DNA from: Mangrovimonas sp. TPBH4
GTDB taxonomy: Bacteria > Bacteroidota > Bacteroidia > Flavobacteriales > Flavobacteriaceae
Length of the DNA stretch: 64,000 nucleotides
Assembly: GCF_001280505.1 (NCBI RefSeq)
Contig: NZ_LBIO01000049.1
Coordinates: 62,001-126,000 of the forward strand
Direction of reading: 5' to 3'
A program made the translations under genes and the position numbers. Shown in pieces: positions 8,430 through 17,675 of the stretch (position 1 is the stretch's first letter; the number at the start of each line of letters is the position of its first letter). Under the pieces are notes generated by a model, which worked only from the letters and a program-made list of their open reading frames with translations, was not told the origin of the DNA and ran no database searches.

Positions 8430-9143
8430 TTACTTTCTTCGTCGAGATTTGTTATTACCTCCACGTCCTCCTTTTCCTTGCTTTTTGGATAAACCAACTA
8501 GCGGAGAAAGTTCTCTTTTACCATATACCTCACCTTTCATGATCCATACTTTAACTCCCAATCTACCGTAAGTAGTGTGGGCTTCAACCAAAGCATAGTC
8601 AATATCGGCTCTAAATGTAGATAATGGAATACGACCTTCCTTGTAGTGCTCAGAACGCGCCATCTCAGCTCCGTTCAAACGTCCACTGATCTGTACTTTA
8701 ATTCCTTCTGCATTCATACGCATCGCAGCCGCGATAGCCATTTTAATTGCACGTCTGTAAGAGATACGGTTCTCAATTTGACGGGCAATACTTGATGCTA
8801 CCAAATATGCGTCAAGTTCTGGTCTCTTTATTTCAAAGATGTTTAATTGAACTTCCTTGTTTGTAATCTTTTTAAGCTCTTCTTTCAACTTGTCTACCTC
8901 TTGACCACCTTTACCGATAATGATACCAGGTCTGGCAGTAGTGATAGTAACGGTTACAAGTTTAAGCGTACGCTCAATAATTACTCTAGACACACTAGCT
9001 TTAGATAAACGAGCGTGAACATATTTTCTAATCTTATCGTCTTCAGCAAGCTTGTCTCCATAGTCATTGCCTCCGTACCAGTTAGACTCCCATCCTCTGA
9101 TGATTCCTAAGCGATTTCCGATTGGATTTGTTTTTTGTCCCAT
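8430..9143 (-). CDS. rpsC: Small ribosomal subunit protein uS3
   Basis: This 237-residue protein has a type II KH domain with the GxxG loop ([16 protein letters not shown]) and the C-terminal S3 domain (KIQVSGRL-type segment [18 protein letters not shown]). It forms the mRNA entry site and helicase of the 30S. A glycine- and basic-rich tail ([15 protein letters not shown]) closes the protein. It follows rplV by nine bases, in the standard S10-operon order. Confidence 0.99.
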   Translation of the reverse strand: MGQKTNPIGNRLGIIRGWESNWYGGNDYGDKLAEDDKIRKYVHARLSKASVSRVIIERTLKLVTVTITTARPGIIIGKGGQEVDKLKEELKKITNKEVQLNIFEIKRPELDAYLVASSIARQIENRISYRRAIKMAIAAAMRMNAEGIKVQISGRLNGAEMARSEHYKEGRIPLSTFRADIDYALVEAHTTYGRLGVKVWIMKGEVYGKRELSPLVGLSKKQGKGGRGGNNKSRRRK

Positions 9144-9152
9144 ATCTCTATC

Positions 9153-9563
9153 TTAGCTTTGTGTATTGTTATTTAATGCTCCAATCACAACTGTTACGTG
9201 GTTAGAACGTTTTCTAATTCTGTGTGCTCGACCTTGAGGCGCTGGACGCAATCTTTTCAACATTGTTCCACCGTCTACTCTGATCTCTTTTACAAATAAG
9301 TTAGCTTCTTCGATGTTAGCATCTTCGTTCTTAGCTTGCCAGTTAGCGATTGCTGAAAGTACAAGTTTCTCTAAACGACGTGATGCCTCTTTCGAGCTAA
9401 ATCTAAGGATCTGAAGAGCTTTTTCAGCTTTTTGACCTCTTACCAAATCAGCTACTAAACGCATTTTTCTTGGTGAGGTAGGACAGTTGTTCAATTTTGC
9501 AAACGCAATTTGCTTTCTGTCTTCTTTCATAGCCTCTGCCATCTGTTTTTTACGACTTCCCAT
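9153..9563 (-). CDS. rplV: Large ribosomal subunit protein uL22
   Basis: The 136-residue protein contains the uL22 core ([32 protein letters not shown]) and the tunnel-lining beta-hairpin with [23 protein letters not shown]. It lines the peptide exit tunnel. It has an N-terminal extension of about 20 residues ([18 protein letters not shown]) beyond the E. coli protein, which is usual in Flavobacteriia as I know them. Gaps to rpsS and rpsC are eight and nine bases. Confidence 0.98.
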   Translation of the reverse strand: MGSRKKQMAEAMKEDRKQIAFAKLNNCPTSPRKMRLVADLVRGQKAEKALQILRFSSKEASRRLEKLVLSAIANWQAKNEDANIEEANLFVKEIRVDGGTMLKRLRPAPQGRAHRIRKRSNHVTVVIGALNNNTQS

Positions 9564-9571
9564 AGCTCTTC

Positions 9572-9850
9572 TTATTTTTTACCTTTATTTTTTGCACCTG
9601 CATGCCCTCTAAAAGAACGTGTTGGTGAAAATTCTCCTAATTTATGACCTACCATGTTTTCTGTTACGTAAACTGGTACAAACTGACGACCGTTGTGCAC
9701 TGCAATAGTTTGTCCTACGAAGTCTGGAGTAATCATAGAAGCTCTAGACCAAGTTTTGATAACTGTCTTCTTGCCAGACTCAACATTTTGTTGAACTTTT
9801 CTATCTAATTTATAATGAACGTAAGGTCCTTTTTTTAATGATCTTGCCAT
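9572..9850 (-). CDS. rpsS: Small ribosomal subunit protein uS19
   Basis: This 92-residue protein starts [19 protein letters not shown] and contains [32 protein letters not shown] and [16 protein letters not shown], the complete uS19 pattern. It lies on the 30S head with uS13. It begins six bases after rplB and is followed by rplV, exactly the S10-operon order. Length and start are normal. Confidence 0.99.
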   Translation of the reverse strand: MARSLKKGPYVHYKLDRKVQQNVESGKKTVIKTWSRASMITPDFVGQTIAVHNGRQFVPVYVTENMVGHKLGEFSPTRSFRGHAGAKNKGKK

Positions 9851-9856
9851 GTCCTA

Positions 9857-10684
9857 TTATTTCTTTCTACGTTCTACAATATATTTATTACTCGCTTTTG
9901 TTTTAGAACGGGTTCTGTAACCTTTAGCAGGTAAACCTTTTCTAGAACGTGGGTGTCCTCCAGATGAACGACCTTCACCACCACCCATTGGGTGATCAAC
10001 AGGGTTCATTACTACGGCTCTTGTTCTTGGTCTTCTACCCAACCATCTGCTTCTACCTGCTTTACCAGATACGATCAACTGGTGGTCTGAGTTAGAAACG
10101 GCTCCAATAGTTGCCATACAAGTTACAAGTACCAATCTGGTTTCACCTGATGGTAATTTAACGGTAGCAAATTTACCGTCTCTTGCCATCAATTGAGCAA
10201 ATGCCCCTGCACTACGAGCCATAACAGCCCCTTGTCCTGGGTGCAACTCAATACATGAAATAATAGTACCTAAAGGTATTTCGCTTAAAGGCATTGCGTT
10301 TCCAATTTCTGGAGCTACTCCTGAGGCACCAGATACAACGTTTTGTCCAACCTGTAAACCATTTTGGGCAATGATGTATCTCTTTTCACCATCTTGGTAG
10401 TTCAACAACGCGATAAAAGCTGTTCTGTTTGGATCGTACTCGATAGTTTTAACCTCGGCAGGGATTCCTGCTTTGTTTCTTTTGAAATCGATGATACGAT
10501 ACTTCTTTTTGTGACCACCACCAATGTAGCGCATGGTCATTTTTCCTTGACTGTTTCTACCACCAGATCTTTTTTTCGGAGCAAGCAAGCTTTTCTCCGG
10601 CTTATCAGTAGTAATGGCGTCAAATCCATTAACTACTCTAAAACGCTGAGCTGATGTAATCGGTTTTAATTTTCTTACTGACAT
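9857..10684 (-). CDS. rplB: Large ribosomal subunit protein uL2
   Basis: The 275-residue protein has the N-terminal OB fold and the C-terminal SH3-like domain, with the functionally key [20 protein letters not shown] loop that carries the conserved histidine close to the peptidyl transferase centre. uL2 is required for subunit association and tRNA binding. It lies ten bases after rplW and six before rpsS. Length is typical. Confidence 0.99.
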   Translation of the reverse strand: MSVRKLKPITSAQRFRVVNGFDAITTDKPEKSLLAPKKRSGGRNSQGKMTMRYIGGGHKKKYRIIDFKRNKAGIPAEVKTIEYDPNRTAFIALLNYQDGEKRYIIAQNGLQVGQNVVSGASGVAPEIGNAMPLSEIPLGTIISCIELHPGQGAVMARSAGAFAQLMARDGKFATVKLPSGETRLVLVTCMATIGAVSNSDHQLIVSGKAGRSRWLGRRPRTRAVVMNPVDHPMGGGEGRSSGGHPRSRKGLPAKGYRTRSKTKASNKYIVERRKK

Positions 10685-10694
10685 TTTCGTCTAA

Positions 10695-10985
10695 TTACAT
10701 GTTACTGTATAAATCAATAGTCTCACCTTCCGCCAGTTGTACAAATGCCTTTTTAATAGCATTTGTTTTACCATGTTGAATACCTGTTTTTGTATAACGG
10801 GTTCTTCTATCTGGACGGACATTTATAGTACGAACTTTTTCAACAGAAACGCCATAAGCAGCTTCTACTGCTTTTTTAATTTCTACCTTGTTCGCCTTTG
10901 TGCTCACTTCAAAGCTAAAGCAGTTGTTCAACTCACCCTGAGTTGTTGCTTTTTCGGTGATAATAGGTTTAATTAAGATACTCAT
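10695..10985 (-). CDS. rplW: Large ribosomal subunit protein uL23
   Basis: This 96-residue protein contains IIKPIITEKAT-type N-terminus (MSILIKPIITEKATTQGELN), the FEVSTKANKVEIKKAVEAAYGVSVEKV core and the RRTRYTKTGIQHGKTNAIKKAFV loop of uL23. It rims the exit tunnel and docks trigger factor and SRP. The gene sits between rplD and rplB with gaps of eight and nine bases. Confidence 0.98.
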   Translation of the reverse strand: MSILIKPIITEKATTQGELNNCFSFEVSTKANKVEIKKAVEAAYGVSVEKVRTINVRPDRRTRYTKTGIQHGKTNAIKKAFVQLAEGETIDLYSNM

Positions 10986-10993
10986 GACTTTCC

Positions 10994-11623
10994 TTATTTA
11001 CTTAAATTCGTTTCAATTCCCTCTAGAGCCCCCTCTAAAAGGACTACTTTATTTGCATTCAAAATTTTATAAGTATTTAATTCTGAAGCAGTTACAACTT
11101 CAGACCCTTTAAAATTGCGCGATGACAAATATACATTATTATTTGACGCTCCCAACACAAACAAAGATTTTTTGTCTTGAATATCAAGGGCTTTCAATAC
11201 CGCTGTGAAGTTCTTGGTTTTTGGAGTGTCAAAATTAAAGTCTTCCAAAACTACGATTGACTTGTCATTTGCCTTAATGCTCAAGGCAGATTTACGTGCC
11301 AAACGCTTAAGGTTTTTGTTCAATTTGATTCCGTAGTTTCTAGGTCTTGGACCAAACATACGTCCACCACCTTTAAATACTCCAGACTTGATACTTCCCG
11401 CACGGGCTGTACCAGTTCCTTTCTGCTTTTTAATCTTACGAGTACTTCCAGAAATTTCAGCTCTTTCCTTAGCCTTGTGCGTACCTTGACGTTGGTTAGC
11501 CAAATATTGCTTCACGTCTAAGTATACAGCATGATTGTTAGGCTCTATAGCAAACACATCCTTAGAAAGCTCTGCTTGTCTACCTGTGTCTTTTCCGTTT
11601 ATATCTAAAACTGCTACTTTCAT
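10994..11623 (-). CDS. rplD: Large ribosomal subunit protein uL4
   Basis: The 209-residue protein has the uL4 tunnel loop ([32 protein letters not shown]) and the core ending in [19 protein letters not shown]. uL4 reaches into the exit tunnel, and in gammaproteobacteria it also represses the S10 operon. Its ATG overlaps the rplC stop by one base (TAATG), so the two are translationally coupled. A hairpin upstream of rplC could serve autoregulation, although uL4 control has not been shown from this sequence. Confidence 0.99.
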   Translation of the reverse strand: MKVAVLDINGKDTGRQAELSKDVFAIEPNNHAVYLDVKQYLANQRQGTHKAKERAEISGSTRKIKKQKGTGTARAGSIKSGVFKGGGRMFGPRPRNYGIKLNKNLKRLARKSALSIKANDKSIVVLEDFNFDTPKTKNFTAVLKALDIQDKKSLFVLGASNNNVYLSSRNFKGSEVVTASELNTYKILNANKVVLLEGALEGIETNLSK

Positions 11624-12240
11624 TATTTCTCAATGATTACATAAGAGTTTTTGTGCCCAGGAACACATCCTTTAACAACAAGAAGGTTCTTTTCTGGAAC
11701 TACTTTGTAAACTCTTAAATTTTCAACTTTCACTTTTTCACCGCCCATTCTTCCGGCCATCTTCATTCCTTTGAATACTCTCGCAGGATAAGAAGCTGCA
11801 CCAATAGAACCAGGAGCTCTTAAACGGTTGTGTTGACCATGCGTAGCTTGACCAACTCCACCAAACCCATGACGTTTTACAACACCTTGGAATCCTTTAC
11901 CTTTAGATGTACCAGCAATATCCACAAACTCACCCTCTACGAAGTGCTCTACTGTGATTGCATCACCTAATTTGTAATCTCCTTCAAACCCTTGGAATTC
12001 AACGACTTTTTTCTTAACAGAAGTACCAGCTTTTTTGGCGTGACCAAGCTCTGCTTTTGTAGCACTTTTTTCTGTCTTGTCATCGAAACCAAGTTGAAGA
12101 GCATTATACCCGTCAACCTCTTCGGTTCTGACTTGGGTAACGATACATGGTCCAGCTTCGATTACTGTACATGGAATGTTTTTTCCATTTTCATCAAAAA
12201 TGCTGGTCATACCGATCTTTTTTCCTATTAACCCAGACAT
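11623..12240 (-). CDS. rplC: Large ribosomal subunit protein uL3
   Basis: This 205-residue protein begins [20 protein letters not shown] and contains [28 protein letters not shown] and [16 protein letters not shown], the uL3 signature around the finger that reaches the peptidyl transferase centre. It is one of the two assembly initiators of the 50S. Unlike its neighbours it is preceded by a 148-base gap with two hairpins, one followed by a U-tract, and by a TATTTTTG box, so its expression may be controlled separately from rpsJ. Confidence 0.99.
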   Translation of the reverse strand: MSGLIGKKIGMTSIFDENGKNIPCTVIEAGPCIVTQVRTEEVDGYNALQLGFDDKTEKSATKAELGHAKKAGTSVKKKVVEFQGFEGDYKLGDAITVEHFVEGEFVDIAGTSKGKGFQGVVKRHGFGGVGQATHGQHNRLRAPGSIGAASYPARVFKGMKMAGRMGGEKVKVENLRVYKVVPEKNLLVVKGCVPGHKNSYVIIEK

Positions 12241-12280
12241 ATTTATTAATTATTAAATTGATTACTATTTTGTTTTAAAA

Positions 12281-12315
12281 AATTCAGGGTCAAAAATACG
12301 TTTCAACCCTGAATT
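12281..12315 (-). terminator. Hairpin with U-tract upstream of rplC
   Basis: AATTCAGGGT (12281-12290) pairs perfectly with ACCCTGAATT (12306-12315). On the minus-strand transcript the stem runs straight into a run of six U. It has the form of an intrinsic terminator but lies inside the ribosomal superoperon. A TAnnTTTG box (TATTTTTG, minus, 12291-12298) falls in the loop. It could be an attenuator combined with an internal promoter. Confidence 0.6.
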
Positions 12316-12358
12316 GTACTTTTTCCGTTTTTCCTTTGCTCGAAGCTCCGGACATGTG

Positions 12359-12380
12359 ATCAAGAACTTAAATTCTTGAT
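12359..12380 (-). promoter_or_regulatory. Small hairpin after the rpsJ stop
   Basis: ATCAAGAA (12359-12366) pairs with TTCTTGAT (12373-12380) around a six-base loop. It begins eight bases downstream of the rpsJ stop codon. It could protect the rpsJ 3' end or pause the polymerase before the terminator-like hairpin further on. Confidence 0.4.
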
Positions 12381-12388
12381 GTGCTTAC

Positions 12389-12694
12389 TTACACCTTGAT
12401 CTCTACTTCAACTCCACTTGGCAATTCAAGTTTCATTAAAGCGTCGATTGTTTTAGAAGATGAAGAGTAGATATCCAACAATCTCTTGTAAGAGCTTAAT
12501 TGGAACTGCTCTCTAGACTTCTTGTTTACGTGTGGTGAACGTAATACAGTGAAAATCTTTTTGTGAGTTGGTAATGGAATTGGACCCGTTACCACAGCAC
12601 CTGTACTTTTTACTGTTTTTACAATCTTGTCAGCTGACTTGTCAACCAAGTTGTGATCGTAAGACTTTAATTTTATTCTGATTTTTTGACTCAT
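12389..12694 (-). CDS. rpsJ: Small ribosomal subunit protein uS10
   Basis: The 101-residue protein contains [49 protein letters not shown] and ends near [11 protein letters not shown], the full uS10 pattern. It belongs to the 30S head and can also act as NusE in antitermination. Here it follows fusA by 11 bases, joining the str and S10 blocks without the tuf gene that often lies between them. Confidence 0.99.
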   Translation of the reverse strand: MSQKIRIKLKSYDHNLVDKSADKIVKTVKSTGAVVTGPIPLPTHKKIFTVLRSPHVNKKSREQFQLSSYKRLLDIYSSSSKTIDALMKLELPSGVEVEIKV

Positions 12695-12705
12695 TTTCTT
12701 AAGAT

Positions 12706-14835
12706 TTAAGCTTCAACTCCTTTTGCTGCCTTAATCACTTCTTCTGCAATGTTCGAAGGAGTTTCAGCGTAATGTGAAAATTCCATAGTAGAGGTTGCTC
12801 TACCAGAAGACAAAGTACGTAAAGACGTTACATAACCAAACATTTCAGATAATGGTACGTGCGCTTTTACAACTTTAGATCCTGCTCTATCGCTCATGTC
12901 GTTAACCTGTCCACGACGACGGTTAAGGTCACCTACGATATCACCCATGTTTTCTTCTGGAGTTAACACTTCCAATTTCATGATAGGCTCCATGATTACG
13001 GCTTTAGCAGCTTTAGCAGCAGCTTTGAAACCAAGTTTAGCAGCCAATTCGAATGATAACTGGTCAGAATCCACATCGTGGTAAGATCCATCTGTCAAGG
13101 TAACTTTCATAGCGTCTACTTCGTAACCCGCCAATGGACCGTTTACCATTGCCATCTTAAATCCTTTCTCAATTGAAGGGATAAATTCTTTTGGTACGTT
13201 ACCACCTTTGATCTCAGAAACGAACTCAAGACCAACTTTACCTTCTTCTGCAGGCTCAAGGGTAAATACGATATCTGCGAATTTACCACGTCCACCAGAT
13301 TGTTTCTTGTAAACTTCTCTGTGCTGTGCAGTTTGAGTAATAGCCTCTTTGTACTCTACTTGAGGTTGTCCTTGGTTAACTTCAACCTTGAACTCACGCT
13401 TCAAACGGTCAACAATAATATCTAAGTGAAGCTCTCCCATTCCAGAAATAATAGTCTGTCCTGAAGCCTCATCAGTTCTTGCAGTAAATGTTGGATCTTC
13501 TTCTGCCAATTTAGCCAAGGCCATACCTAACTTATCAACGTCAGCTTTAGTCTTAGGCTCAACAGCGATACCGATTACTGGGTCTGGGAAGTCCATACTT
13601 TCCAATACGATTGGCGCTTTTTCGTCAGAAAGGGTATCTCCTGTTTTGATATCCTTAAATCCTACTGCTGCTCCAATATCTCCAGCTTCGATGAAGTCGA
13701 TCGCATTTTGCTTGTTAGAGTGCATTTGGTAGATACGAGAGATACGCTCTTTCTTACCAGAACGGTTGTTCATTACGTAAGAACCAGCATCCAATCTACC
13801 AGAATAAGCACGGAAGAATGCCAAACGACCTACGAAAGGATCGGTAGCAATCTTAAATGCCAAAGCAGCAAACGGTGCATCTACATCTGGCTTACGAGTT
13901 ACAGTTTCACCTGTATTTGGATCTGTACCTTCAATAGCATCCTTATCTACCGGTGAAGGCAAATAACGACAAACAGCGTCCAATAAGAACTGTACTCCTT
14001 TATTCTTGAAAGAAGAACCACAAATCATAGGAATGATCGCTCTGTCCATTACAGCAGCTCTCAATGCAGCGTGCACTTCATCTTCAGTAATAGAATCTTC
14101 ATCTTCCATGAATTTCTCAAGAAGGTTCTCGTCATAACCAGCTACCTCCTCGATCAATAAAGCTCTGTATTTCTTCACCTCTTCTTGCATGTCTGCAGGA
14201 ATATCAACAACGTCGAAAGTAGATCCGAAGTTATCATCGTGCCATACAATAGCTCTATTCTTTACAAGGTCTACAATACCTTTAAAGTCTGCTTCGTCAC
14301 CAATGTTCAATACAATTGGCACAGCATTAGACCCCAACATATCTTTTACTTGTTGACATACAGCCAAAAAGTTAGATCCTTGACGGTCCATTTTGTTAAC
14401 GAAACCAATTCTAGGTACTTTATAGTTGTCTGCAAGTCTCCAGTTAGTTTCAGATTGTGGCTCAACACCATCAACCGCACTAAACAAGAATACCAATCCG
14501 TCCAATACACGTAAAGAACGGTTTACCTCTACTGTAAAATCAACGTGACCAGGAGTATCAATAATATTAAAGTGATATCCTTTAGCATCGGCTGTAGGCT
14601 TTCCTTGCTCAGTTGGGAACTGCCAAGTACAAGTAGTTGCAGCAGAAGTAATGGTGATACCTCTTTCCTGCTCTTGCTCCATCCAGTCCATTGTAGCTGC
14701 ACCATCGTGCACCTCACCAATCTTGTGGGAAACTCCAGTATAAAAAAGAATACGCTCAGTTGTTGTTGTTTTACCAGCATCAATGTGAGCCGCAATTCCT
14801 ATGTTTCTTGTATATTTTAAATCTCTTTGTGCCAT
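12706..14835 (-). CDS. fusA: Elongation factor G
   Basis: This 709-residue GTPase has the G1 loop [20 protein letters not shown]3 DTPGHVDF and G4 NKMDR, then domains II to V (for example [18 protein letters not shown] and the C-terminal [21 protein letters not shown]). It drives tRNA and mRNA translocation on the ribosome. The length and EF-G-specific domain IV indicate the canonical factor rather than an EF-G2 paralogue. It follows rpsG by five bases. Confidence 0.99.
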   Translation of the reverse strand: MAQRDLKYTRNIGIAAHIDAGKTTTTERILFYTGVSHKIGEVHDGAATMDWMEQEQERGITITSAATTCTWQFPTEQGKPTADAKGYHFNIIDTPGHVDFTVEVNRSLRVLDGLVFLFSAVDGVEPQSETNWRLADNYKVPRIGFVNKMDRQGSNFLAVCQQVKDMLGSNAVPIVLNIGDEADFKGIVDLVKNRAIVWHDDNFGSTFDVVDIPADMQEEVKKYRALLIEEVAGYDENLLEKFMEDEDSITEDEVHAALRAAVMDRAIIPMICGSSFKNKGVQFLLDAVCRYLPSPVDKDAIEGTDPNTGETVTRKPDVDAPFAALAFKIATDPFVGRLAFFRAYSGRLDAGSYVMNNRSGKKERISRIYQMHSNKQNAIDFIEAGDIGAAVGFKDIKTGDTLSDEKAPIVLESMDFPDPVIGIAVEPKTKADVDKLGMALAKLAEEDPTFTARTDEASGQTIISGMGELHLDIIVDRLKREFKVEVNQGQPQVEYKEAITQTAQHREVYKKQSGGRGKFADIVFTLEPAEEGKVGLEFVSEIKGGNVPKEFIPSIEKGFKMAMVNGPLAGYEVDAMKVTLTDGSYHDVDSDQLSFELAAKLGFKAAAKAAKAVIMEPIMKLEVLTPEENMGDIVGDLNRRRGQVNDMSDRAGSKVVKAHVPLSEMFGYVTSLRTLSSGRATSTMEFSHYAETPSNIAEEVIKAAKGVEA

Positions 14836-14840
14836 TTTTA

Positions 14841-15317
14841 TTAGAATCTAAAGTGTGAGAATGCTTTGTTAGCCTCTGCCATCTTATGAGTATCAACTCT
14901 CTTCTTCACGGCTGCTCCTTCTTCCTTAGCTGCTGCTAAAATCTCAGCTGCCAATTTCTGAGGCATAGATTTTTCATTTCTTTTACGCGCGTAACCAATC
15001 AACCACTTCATTGCAGTTGAAATTTTACGGTCTGGACGTATTTGCATAGGGATTTGAAAGGTTGCACCACCAACTCTACGACTACGTACTTCTACGTGAG
15101 GCATAACGTTTGATAAAGCATCTTTCCAAATTTCCAACGCTGTTTTCTCATCATCAGCTTTCTTAGACTCTACAATATCAATAGCATCATAGAATATTTT
15201 AAAAGCTACAGACTTCTTTCCGTCCCACATCATCATATTAACGAAACGTGTTACCAACTGATCGTTAAAGCGTGGATCTGGTAAAAGCGGTCTTTTTTTC
15301 GCTTGTCTTTTTCTCAT
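14841..15317 (-). CDS. rpsG: Small ribosomal subunit protein uS7
   Basis: The 158-residue protein starts [19 protein letters not shown] and has [15 protein letters not shown]-like and [16 protein letters not shown] segments plus the helix ending AFSHFRF, typical of uS7. It organises the 30S head and contacts the E-site tRNA. In E. coli it is the str-operon translational repressor. It is flanked by rpsL (24 bases) and fusA (five bases). Confidence 0.99.
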   Translation of the reverse strand: MRKRQAKKRPLLPDPRFNDQLVTRFVNMMMWDGKKSVAFKIFYDAIDIVESKKADDEKTALEIWKDALSNVMPHVEVRSRRVGGATFQIPMQIRPDRKISTAMKWLIGYARKRNEKSMPQKLAAEILAAAKEEGAAVKKRVDTHKMAEANKAFSHFRF

Positions 15318-15341
15318 GTCTTCTTCTTAAAGTTTTTTTAA

Positions 15342-15716
15342 TTACTTCTTAGGGCGTTTTGCACCATACTTAGATCTACGTTGTGTTCTTCCTGATACAC
15401 CTGCGGTATCCAAAGCTCCACGAACGATGTGATATCTAACACCTGGTAAATCTTTTACCCTTCCGCCTCTAACCAATACTATCGAGTGCTCTTGTAGGTT
15501 GTGACCCTCACCACCGATGTATGCGTTAACCTCGTTTCCGTTTGTTAAACGAACCCTTGCTACCTTACGCATTGCTGAGTTAGGTTTCTTAGGTGTTGTA
15601 GTATAAACACGAGTACACACACCGCGTCTTTGCGGGCACGAATCCAAAGCAGCCGATTTACTCTTCTTGGTTATTTTGGCTCTTCCTTTTCGTACTAATT
15701 GTGAAATTGTTGGCAT
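15342..15716 (-). CDS. rpsL: Small ribosomal subunit protein uS12
   Basis: This 124-residue protein contains the decoding-centre loops [18 protein letters not shown] and [16 protein letters not shown]. The lysines whose substitution gives streptomycin resistance are wild type in both loops. uS12 monitors codon-anticodon pairing. It is the first gene of the whole superoperon: a near-perfect promoter and a small leader hairpin lie directly upstream, and the next gene on that side is divergent. Confidence 0.99.
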   Translation of the reverse strand: MPTISQLVRKGRAKITKKSKSAALDSCPQRRGVCTRVYTTTPKKPNSAMRKVARVRLTNGNEVNAYIGGEGHNLQEHSIVLVRGGRVKDLPGVRYHIVRGALDTAGVSGRTQRRSKYGAKRPKK

Positions 15717-15741
15717 ATATTACTATATAATTTTTATTAAA

Positions 15742-15757
15742 CCCTCTATTTAGAGGG
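15742..15757 (-). promoter_or_regulatory. Leader hairpin of the str operon
   Basis: CCCTCT (15742-15747) pairs with AGAGGG (15752-15757) around a four-base loop. It lies about 4-7 bases downstream of the -7 box, so it would form the very 5' end of the rpsL transcript. A 5'-terminal stem commonly protects mRNA; a regulatory role is only possible. Confidence 0.5.
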
Positions 15758-15760
15758 CTG

Positions 15761-15791
15761 CAAAGGTAGGAATAAAAATGAATTTTTCAAA
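15761..15791 (-). promoter_or_regulatory. Promoter of the str-S10-spc-alpha superoperon
   Basis: On the minus strand TTTG (15788-15791) is followed after exactly 19 bases by TACCTTTG (15761-15768). Both boxes match the Bacteroidota primary sigma consensus without mismatch. Transcription should start near 15755, giving rpsL a leader of about 40 nt. Confidence 0.85.
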
Positions 15792-15864
15792 TGTTAAGTA
15801 ATTAATTTTAAAAAGTTTGGTGAATTATTTTTTGCTCCAGATATTTTAGTTGAATTATTTCCGT

Positions 15865-15872
15865 TAGCTTTG
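15865..15872 (+). promoter_or_regulatory. Probable -7 box for the Omp85-like gene
   Basis: TAGCTTTG matches TAnnTTTG. The start codon follows 14 bases later, so the leader would be very short. The -33 box is weak: only TTTT or ATTTT is seen about 17 bases upstream. Confidence 0.45.
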
Positions 15873-15886
15873 AAATTAAATTCCGT

Positions 15887-17575
15887 ATGATGCCCGCCTC
15901 AAAATTGTTAATGCAATTGGTTTTTTGGATGTTGTTCTGCAACTTCATTAACGCTCAATCACTTCACTTAAACGTTAAGGGTACCAATGAAACGGAAAGC
16001 AAAATTATCGACTCGCTCGGGTACAAAAAAAAACTTGAAAACTATAAAGCGATTCAAACCGAGTTGATTTCCCTTCAACAGAAACTCAACAATTTGGGGT
16101 ATCTAGAATCAAAACTAGAACGACTTCAAAGAGAAACCGACTCTACTTATATCGCCCACCTTCAGTTAAACAACAAATACAACTTTGTACATATATATAT
16201 TGAAGAGGTTAAAAAGGATTTTTTTAAAAACATAAACCTAAAAACCCTGGACGGCTATTTTATAGTTTCCATTGCCGAACTAGAAACCACCTTGGAAAAG
16301 CTCAACAATGAAATTGCAAATTCAGGGGATCCTTTCAACTCCATTCAATTAACCGACCTACAAAAAACCAACGATTCTACTCTGTCTGCAAATCTGAAAA
16401 TCACTAGCAACAAAATCAGAACCATTGACGGCATCGTTATTAAAGGTTATGAGAAATTCCCCAAATCTTACACCAAGCACTTCTTAAAGATTAAAACATC
16501 ACAAACCTTTAATCTTTCAAAAATAAAACAGCAAACCAATCTTTTGAATGATTTGCAGTTTGCCAACCAGATTAAGGAGCCTGAAGTTCTATTTACCAAG
16601 GACTCCACTACTTTATATTTATACATCGAAAAAAAGAAAGCCAATTCCTTTGATGGCTTTTTGGGTTTTGGCACCAATGCGGAAAATCAAAAATTGGAAT
16701 TCGATGGTTATTTGGACTTATCACTGATTAACAATCTTAATTATGGAGAATCATTGAAGCTCCTTTACAAAAGTGACGAAAATGAGCAAAGAACCTTTAA
16801 TGTAGATATTAGTTTACCATATCTATTCAAAAGCCCTTTGGGTGTGAACGGCAGGCTCAATATTTTTAGAAGAGATTCTTCATTTGTAAACGTCACCCAA
16901 TCTGCCAACATCTTTTATCAAATAAATTCTAGGAACAAACTGGCTATAGGAATTGAAGCAATCAACTCAAGTAATTTACTCAACAGTTCTTCTACAACCT
17001 TAATAGATTACAATTCCACTTTTTACCAAATTGACTATAGCTACACCAAGCAACAATATTATGACTCTTTATTCCCTACCAACTTTTTATTTGAGTTTTC
17101 AACTGGCCTTGGGAATAGAAATACCGAATCCAACAAGGAAAACCAAACCAACTTTCAACTTAATAGCTTCAAAATTTTCAACCTAAATCATCGCAATAGC
17201 ATTTATACAAGATTAAATGGCGCTTATTTAAATTCCAATAACTACTTGGAAAATGAACTGTATCGCTTTGGAGGCATCAATTCCATAAGAGGGTTTGAAG
17301 AAAACAGCATTTTGGCCAACCTCTTTACGGTGCTTAATACAGAATACAGATACCGCCTTTCCAATAACCTCTACATACATAGCGTTTTGGACGCTTCCTA
17401 TTTTGAAAACCAATTAAACAGCACCAAAGAAAAACTCTTTGGGATAGGCTTTGGTTTTGGGCTTCTAACCAACACAGGTCTCTTCAGACTAAATTACTCC
17501 AACGGAAAGACTGAGAATCAGAAGTTCAAGTTTTCCGACTCCAAAGTCCACATCAGTATTTCTTCTACATTTTAA
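15887..17575 (+). CDS. Small Omp85/BamA-like outer membrane protein
   Basis: The 562-residue protein has a signal peptide (about 23 residues, ending FINAQ), a coiled-coil-rich periplasmic stretch up to about residue 170, one POTRA-like domain (TIDGIVIKGYEKFPKSYTKHFLKI) and a C-terminal beta-barrel. The barrel has a GGINSIRGFEENS segment that resembles the conserved RGF lid-loop motif of Omp85 proteins, and it ends in phenylalanine. The family inserts or secretes outer-membrane proteins, but BamA itself has five POTRA domains and is larger. The gene stands alone, divergent from rpsL. The specific role is unknown; a flavobacterial accessory Omp85 protein or an autonomous surface antigen D15-type protein are the choices. 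The second Met (15890) is an equal alternative start. Confidence 0.75.
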   Translation: MMPASKLLMQLVFWMLFCNFINAQSLHLNVKGTNETESKIIDSLGYKKKLENYKAIQTELISLQQKLNNLGYLESKLERLQRETDSTYIAHLQLNNKYNFVHIYIEEVKKDFFKNINLKTLDGYFIVSIAELETTLEKLNNEIANSGDPFNSIQLTDLQKTNDSTLSANLKITSNKIRTIDGIVIKGYEKFPKSYTKHFLKIKTSQTFNLSKIKQQTNLLNDLQFANQIKEPEVLFTKDSTTLYLYIEKKKANSFDGFLGFGTNAENQKLEFDGYLDLSLINNLNYGESLKLLYKSDENEQRTFNVDISLPYLFKSPLGVNGRLNIFRRDSSFVNVTQSANIFYQINSRNKLAIGIEAINSSNLLNSSSTTLIDYNSTFYQIDYSYTKQQYYDSLFPTNFLFEFSTGLGNRNTESNKENQTNFQLNSFKIFNLNHRNSIYTRLNGAYLNSNNYLENELYRFGGINSIRGFEENSILANLFTVLNTEYRYRLSNNLYIHSVLDASYFENQLNSTKEKLFGIGFGFGLLTNTGLFRLNYSNGKTENQKFKFSDSKVHISISSTF

Positions 17576-17675
17576 CATATTCTCTGAAGGTCCTTTTTAA
17601 ATTTTAGTGAAAGTTTATTGTTTTATTAACTTTTTATTAAGATATTGGTGCTGGCTAATTCAAATTAATTTAAAT

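Noticed and set aside
525-12231. Many long open frames antisense to ribosomal protein genes
   Set aside because: They lie wholly over conserved genes, have low-complexity or Cys/Phe-rich products, no promoter and no family resemblance.
15342-15716. Possible streptomycin-resistance allele of rpsL
   Set aside because: Both critical lysine loops (TTPKKPNSA and GRVKDLPG) are wild type.
17607-17675. Longer SusC start at 17607
   Set aside because: It adds 23 residues before a perfect signal peptide that begins at the ATG 17676.
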